This document shows positions 36,901 through 37,139 of a DNA stretch of 37,139 bases, in pieces. The notes below the pieces were generated by a model. That model had not been told where the DNA came from. It worked only from the letters and a program-made list of their open reading frames with translations, and ran no database searches. The position numbers and the translations under genes are program-made. How positions within the stretch are numbered: position 1 is the first letter of the stretch; each line of letters begins with the position of its first letter. Source of the stretch: Thermobacillus xylanilyticus (GTDB taxonomy: Bacteria > Bacillota > Bacilli > Paenibacillales > Paenibacillaceae). The stretch lies in assembly GCF_907165215.1 (NCBI RefSeq), contig NZ_CAJRAY010000077.1:88220-125358 (forward strand), written 5' to 3'.

Positions 36901-37085
36901 AGTACGACGAGTTCGGCATTCCGGAGCAGCCGGAGAAGTTCGACCCGAACTGGCCGGGCCCGGACAACCTGTTCGGCTACACGGGGCTGGGGTACGATTA
37001 CTACAGCGGGCTCACGTTCGCGAATGCGCGGTATTTCGATCCGACGATCGGGCGGTTTATCAGTGAGGATACGTATGAAGGGTGA
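30945..37085 (+). CDS. large secreted RHS/YD-repeat protein, C-terminally truncated
   Basis: A 2046-residue exported protein. Start ATG 30945 has GGGGGAG just upstream. A signal peptide (KALLSAFLALIVFLSGVPLV) ends near residue 50, followed by Ig-like segments. The RHS start domain (GDFTYSTDSLVLQALMPISY, near 363) leads into a first YD block (about 440-590). Then comes an unusual insertion (about 600-930): Asn/Thr/Val-rich repeats such as GTLIVENALNANQGTKL, GPVHLNNDSSVTV and RDTVHVNNNLNVTTGG, resembling a beta-helix or bactofilin/pilin-associated fold. The main YD shell (repeats of Y-D-x2-G-R/N-L) spans about 930-1740, and an acidic linker precedes the C-terminal RHS core (FGYTGLGYDYYSGLTFANAR, FDPTIGRFISEDTYEG). 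The stop falls inside this core, before the usual NLYxYVxNNP and D-P-x-G end and any toxin tip. There is no SLH domain. Confidence 0.9.
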   Translation: MGFPRSNRGLGGVRMKWKALLSAFLALIVFLSGVPLVPGTDSSGGKAHASMNLRIVPSEISTDRGETADIIFSFNASEFGEDEREIVISLCTAPAGGGVPELGDVIKTGVYKTKENGVYIEHTERWDGKINGVPLPEGRYTICVSPAEYDGTGVYYGQMASFEIVGSRQPKAPGALTIEPAASGMVKVSGSAEPNTTVRLEVREGTEGKLTDYPDIPVGANGAWSKTIAVPAGQIAQISAKAAGDGRESSYSEQVSFIRVVVPAYPISWGALAAYYYRSDSVADMASKAQELARINGVDGDVCTADGDCSTPVSGLTSVLVPNPQTAGTPEQADLAQFTREAIEKRLRIVNPTGSGPVDPARGDFTYSTDSLVLQALMPISYRLTYLSREPLEGAAGLGWRHSYEWRLVPAEDGKVELIEPTGARYEYVPLSGGRYLTPRGTDWTLAKDGSGHLLSTPQGTAYRFNGQGLLQSITDPNGNAVQLAYNGEQLVSVSTNGASLSFTYGANGRLAGVQDHSGRSISYTYDAAGNLVAITDTDGSTTKLTYDDKHRVISVTDPKQTAAMTVSYDEHGRVTGWTDFYGEGSQMDYAGKVAPVVRGEEDVEEPDPGTGGPVRIDPENGRDIPESDKVLLSGTMHNLAHAPAYLKVEGMQPVIGNYLDKLIDRMESEIAGYKASAISCSSCDVAGIQNAIAGSQADPVVIQAGHLNLDGDATFGSPTKPVILLVQGMNTNQANAVTIYGTLIVENALNANQGTKLTAVSVGGKYGSVRVGGPVHLNNDSSVTVSDTLYAGNLTYNNGTLQVNARRVVVEGQMHINTNVEMNISGEMVVGAIVSNNQVGNLNITGGDLYVRDTVHVNNNLNVTTGGVWAIGGDMTPNKTPLVRSGVGSGKSTLFYPNLADGRVMVLSASAADNGDAGYTVSSTLAAVSETTQTDALGNATTYVWSDRFLLLERREADGTVVQFGYDDASRRTSVKDGNGNVNRAVFDERGNMTQFIEGSGESTVIRYNASNDPVERVDALGRTTSYAYDAKGNLTQVTDGLGNTTRLEWDARGVLTSQTNANGETTRYVNDAHGFVQAIEDPAGYTVEFERDTLHRITRVKDGKGTLERIVYDAKDRVVEREDALGQKSFAAYDENGNLIETIDEAGNKTVYTYDVYRLTAVEDALNRISRTEYDAAGNVTREIDANGGVTEYAYDALGRVVKVTDPDGHVSRYTYDDAGNVLTFTDGTGSVTRYTYDKNNQLLTVTDATGAVTQYSYDASGRKIKETNPLGNSTWYDYDEAGRLIAVTNALGGVTRYAYDANGRLIEQTLPDGSVWKTKYDSRGLEAGTIDPLGRETFVTRDDRGRVTAFKDAAGAVTRYEYDELDRNTKIVNALGHETIYEYDPLGNVAKIIDANQGETAFQYDALGRLTGVTDALGGVTSYSYDAAGNLVEKKDALGRATTYRYNKRNLVVESVNPLGEKTVTAYDAAGNVTTVTAPDLTTTTYSYDPAHRLKQIEYGDGQKVSFTYDLAGRRIEMVDSSGLTRYTYDALNRLTEVIDPRTQNTRYEWTPVGQRSRIVYPDNSSVYYEYDAAGQLVKVMDESGTTHYEYDANGRVVKRTLPNGGVSTYTYDALGQVTEIRHAGPGGELLEQLKYVYDPVGNQTRRERTMAGIDEDNPAGTTRVDAADYVYDALNQLTTVQRLNGKRTAYTYDAVGNRLSKTVTDGGMTTVEQYVYDAANKLLSWTNGVDTKDYEYDLRGNLVKVTGTDSSALRIALEGLPEQAPTVGDVTYGLPGTEDPIYTDDGDGAPGVPEGSGEEEEWLLPDAFEASLNALAIGTYQWNAADRLVRYTDASGNAMTYRYNGDGHRIYMGISIADGSVQDGYMPSHPAGVRDGWEPQYKKRQMDIYFVNDITQAIPLPLTATDATGTAWKQNYVYGALGERISMSYLPSADSDNGWEPQPGSSGAAPNTPAKTLYYLSDALGSALALDAADGRIAARYQYDEFGIPEQPEKFDPNWPGPDNLFGYTGLGYDYYSGLTFANARYFDPTIGRFISEDTYEG

Positions 37086-37139
37086 TGCTAGACTGAATAG
37101 TGGACACCGAGAATCGAGAATGCGACAATAAATTCAGCA
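37083..37139. mobile_element. possible IS3-family terminal end
   Basis: At the point where RHS homology ends, the sequence reads TGATGCTAGACTGAATAGTG followed by GACACCGAG. It resembles an IS3-family end (TGATCCTA...AATATGGACACA in IS3, from memory). The TGA that stops the RHS frame would then be the first three bases of the element. The window ends before any transposase frame, so this remains a proposal. Confidence 0.4.

Overview
The window looks like GC-rich chromosomal DNA from a Gram-positive Bacillales bacterium, most likely Paenibacillaceae (Paenibacillus or Cohnella type). The indicators are a YesM-type sensor kinase next to a LplA/LplB/YtcP-type sugar importer without its own ATPase, S-layer-homology (SLH) anchoring, a FapR operator at fabH, Bacillales-style c-di-GMP-I riboswitches and strong AGGAGG ribosome sites. 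This assignment is inference; no rRNA or tRNA gene is present to fix it.

Layout. 1-2101 (minus): two glycosyltransferases (GT4, then GT2). 2240-3353 (minus): fabH with a sigma-A promoter overlapping a near-perfect FapR box. 3553-5814: a small unknown protein, a GNAT acetyltransferase and a frameshifted membrane alpha/beta hydrolase. 5929-7735 (minus): a MarR regulator and an MFS transporter, each preceded by almost the same 24-bp operator in inverted orientation. 7740-9437: hairpins, then a secreted GH16 beta-glucanase with a ricin-type lectin domain. 9483-12405 (plus): GNAT, then ahpC-ahpF. 12366-13265: a decayed sugar-metabolism segment (ADP-dependent sugar kinase and D-lyxose isomerase remnants) flanked by two copies of the ahpF terminator hairpin. 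13369-19183: sensor kinase without a response regulator, solute-binding lipoprotein and two permeases. 19218-22536: a membrane-anchored unknown, a 5'-truncated GNAT, an APH-type phosphotransferase, an Rsm22-family methyltransferase and a Nudix hydrolase.

22551-25626: a respiratory module. A free-standing lipoprotein with a complete CuA ligand set and a ba3-type cytochrome oxidase operon (subunits IIa, II, I) each carry a TGTGA-N6-TCACA (Fnr/Crp-type) box at the same class-II activating distance from the -10 element. 25628-27771: divergent aminotransferase and LysR regulator.

27881-37085: the most striking region. Two very similar promoter + c-di-GMP-I riboswitch units drive first a DUF4279 protein and then a two-gene surface operon: a beta-propeller/SLH protein and a 2046-residue secreted RHS/YD-repeat protein with a beta-helix-like domain inserted into its YD shell. 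The two aptamers appear to use different expression platforms: ribosome-site sequestration for DUF4279 and an intrinsic terminator for the SLH-RHS operon. The RHS gene stops abruptly inside its C-terminal core, where the sequence changes to what looks like an IS3-family end, so any variable toxin-like tip is missing here.
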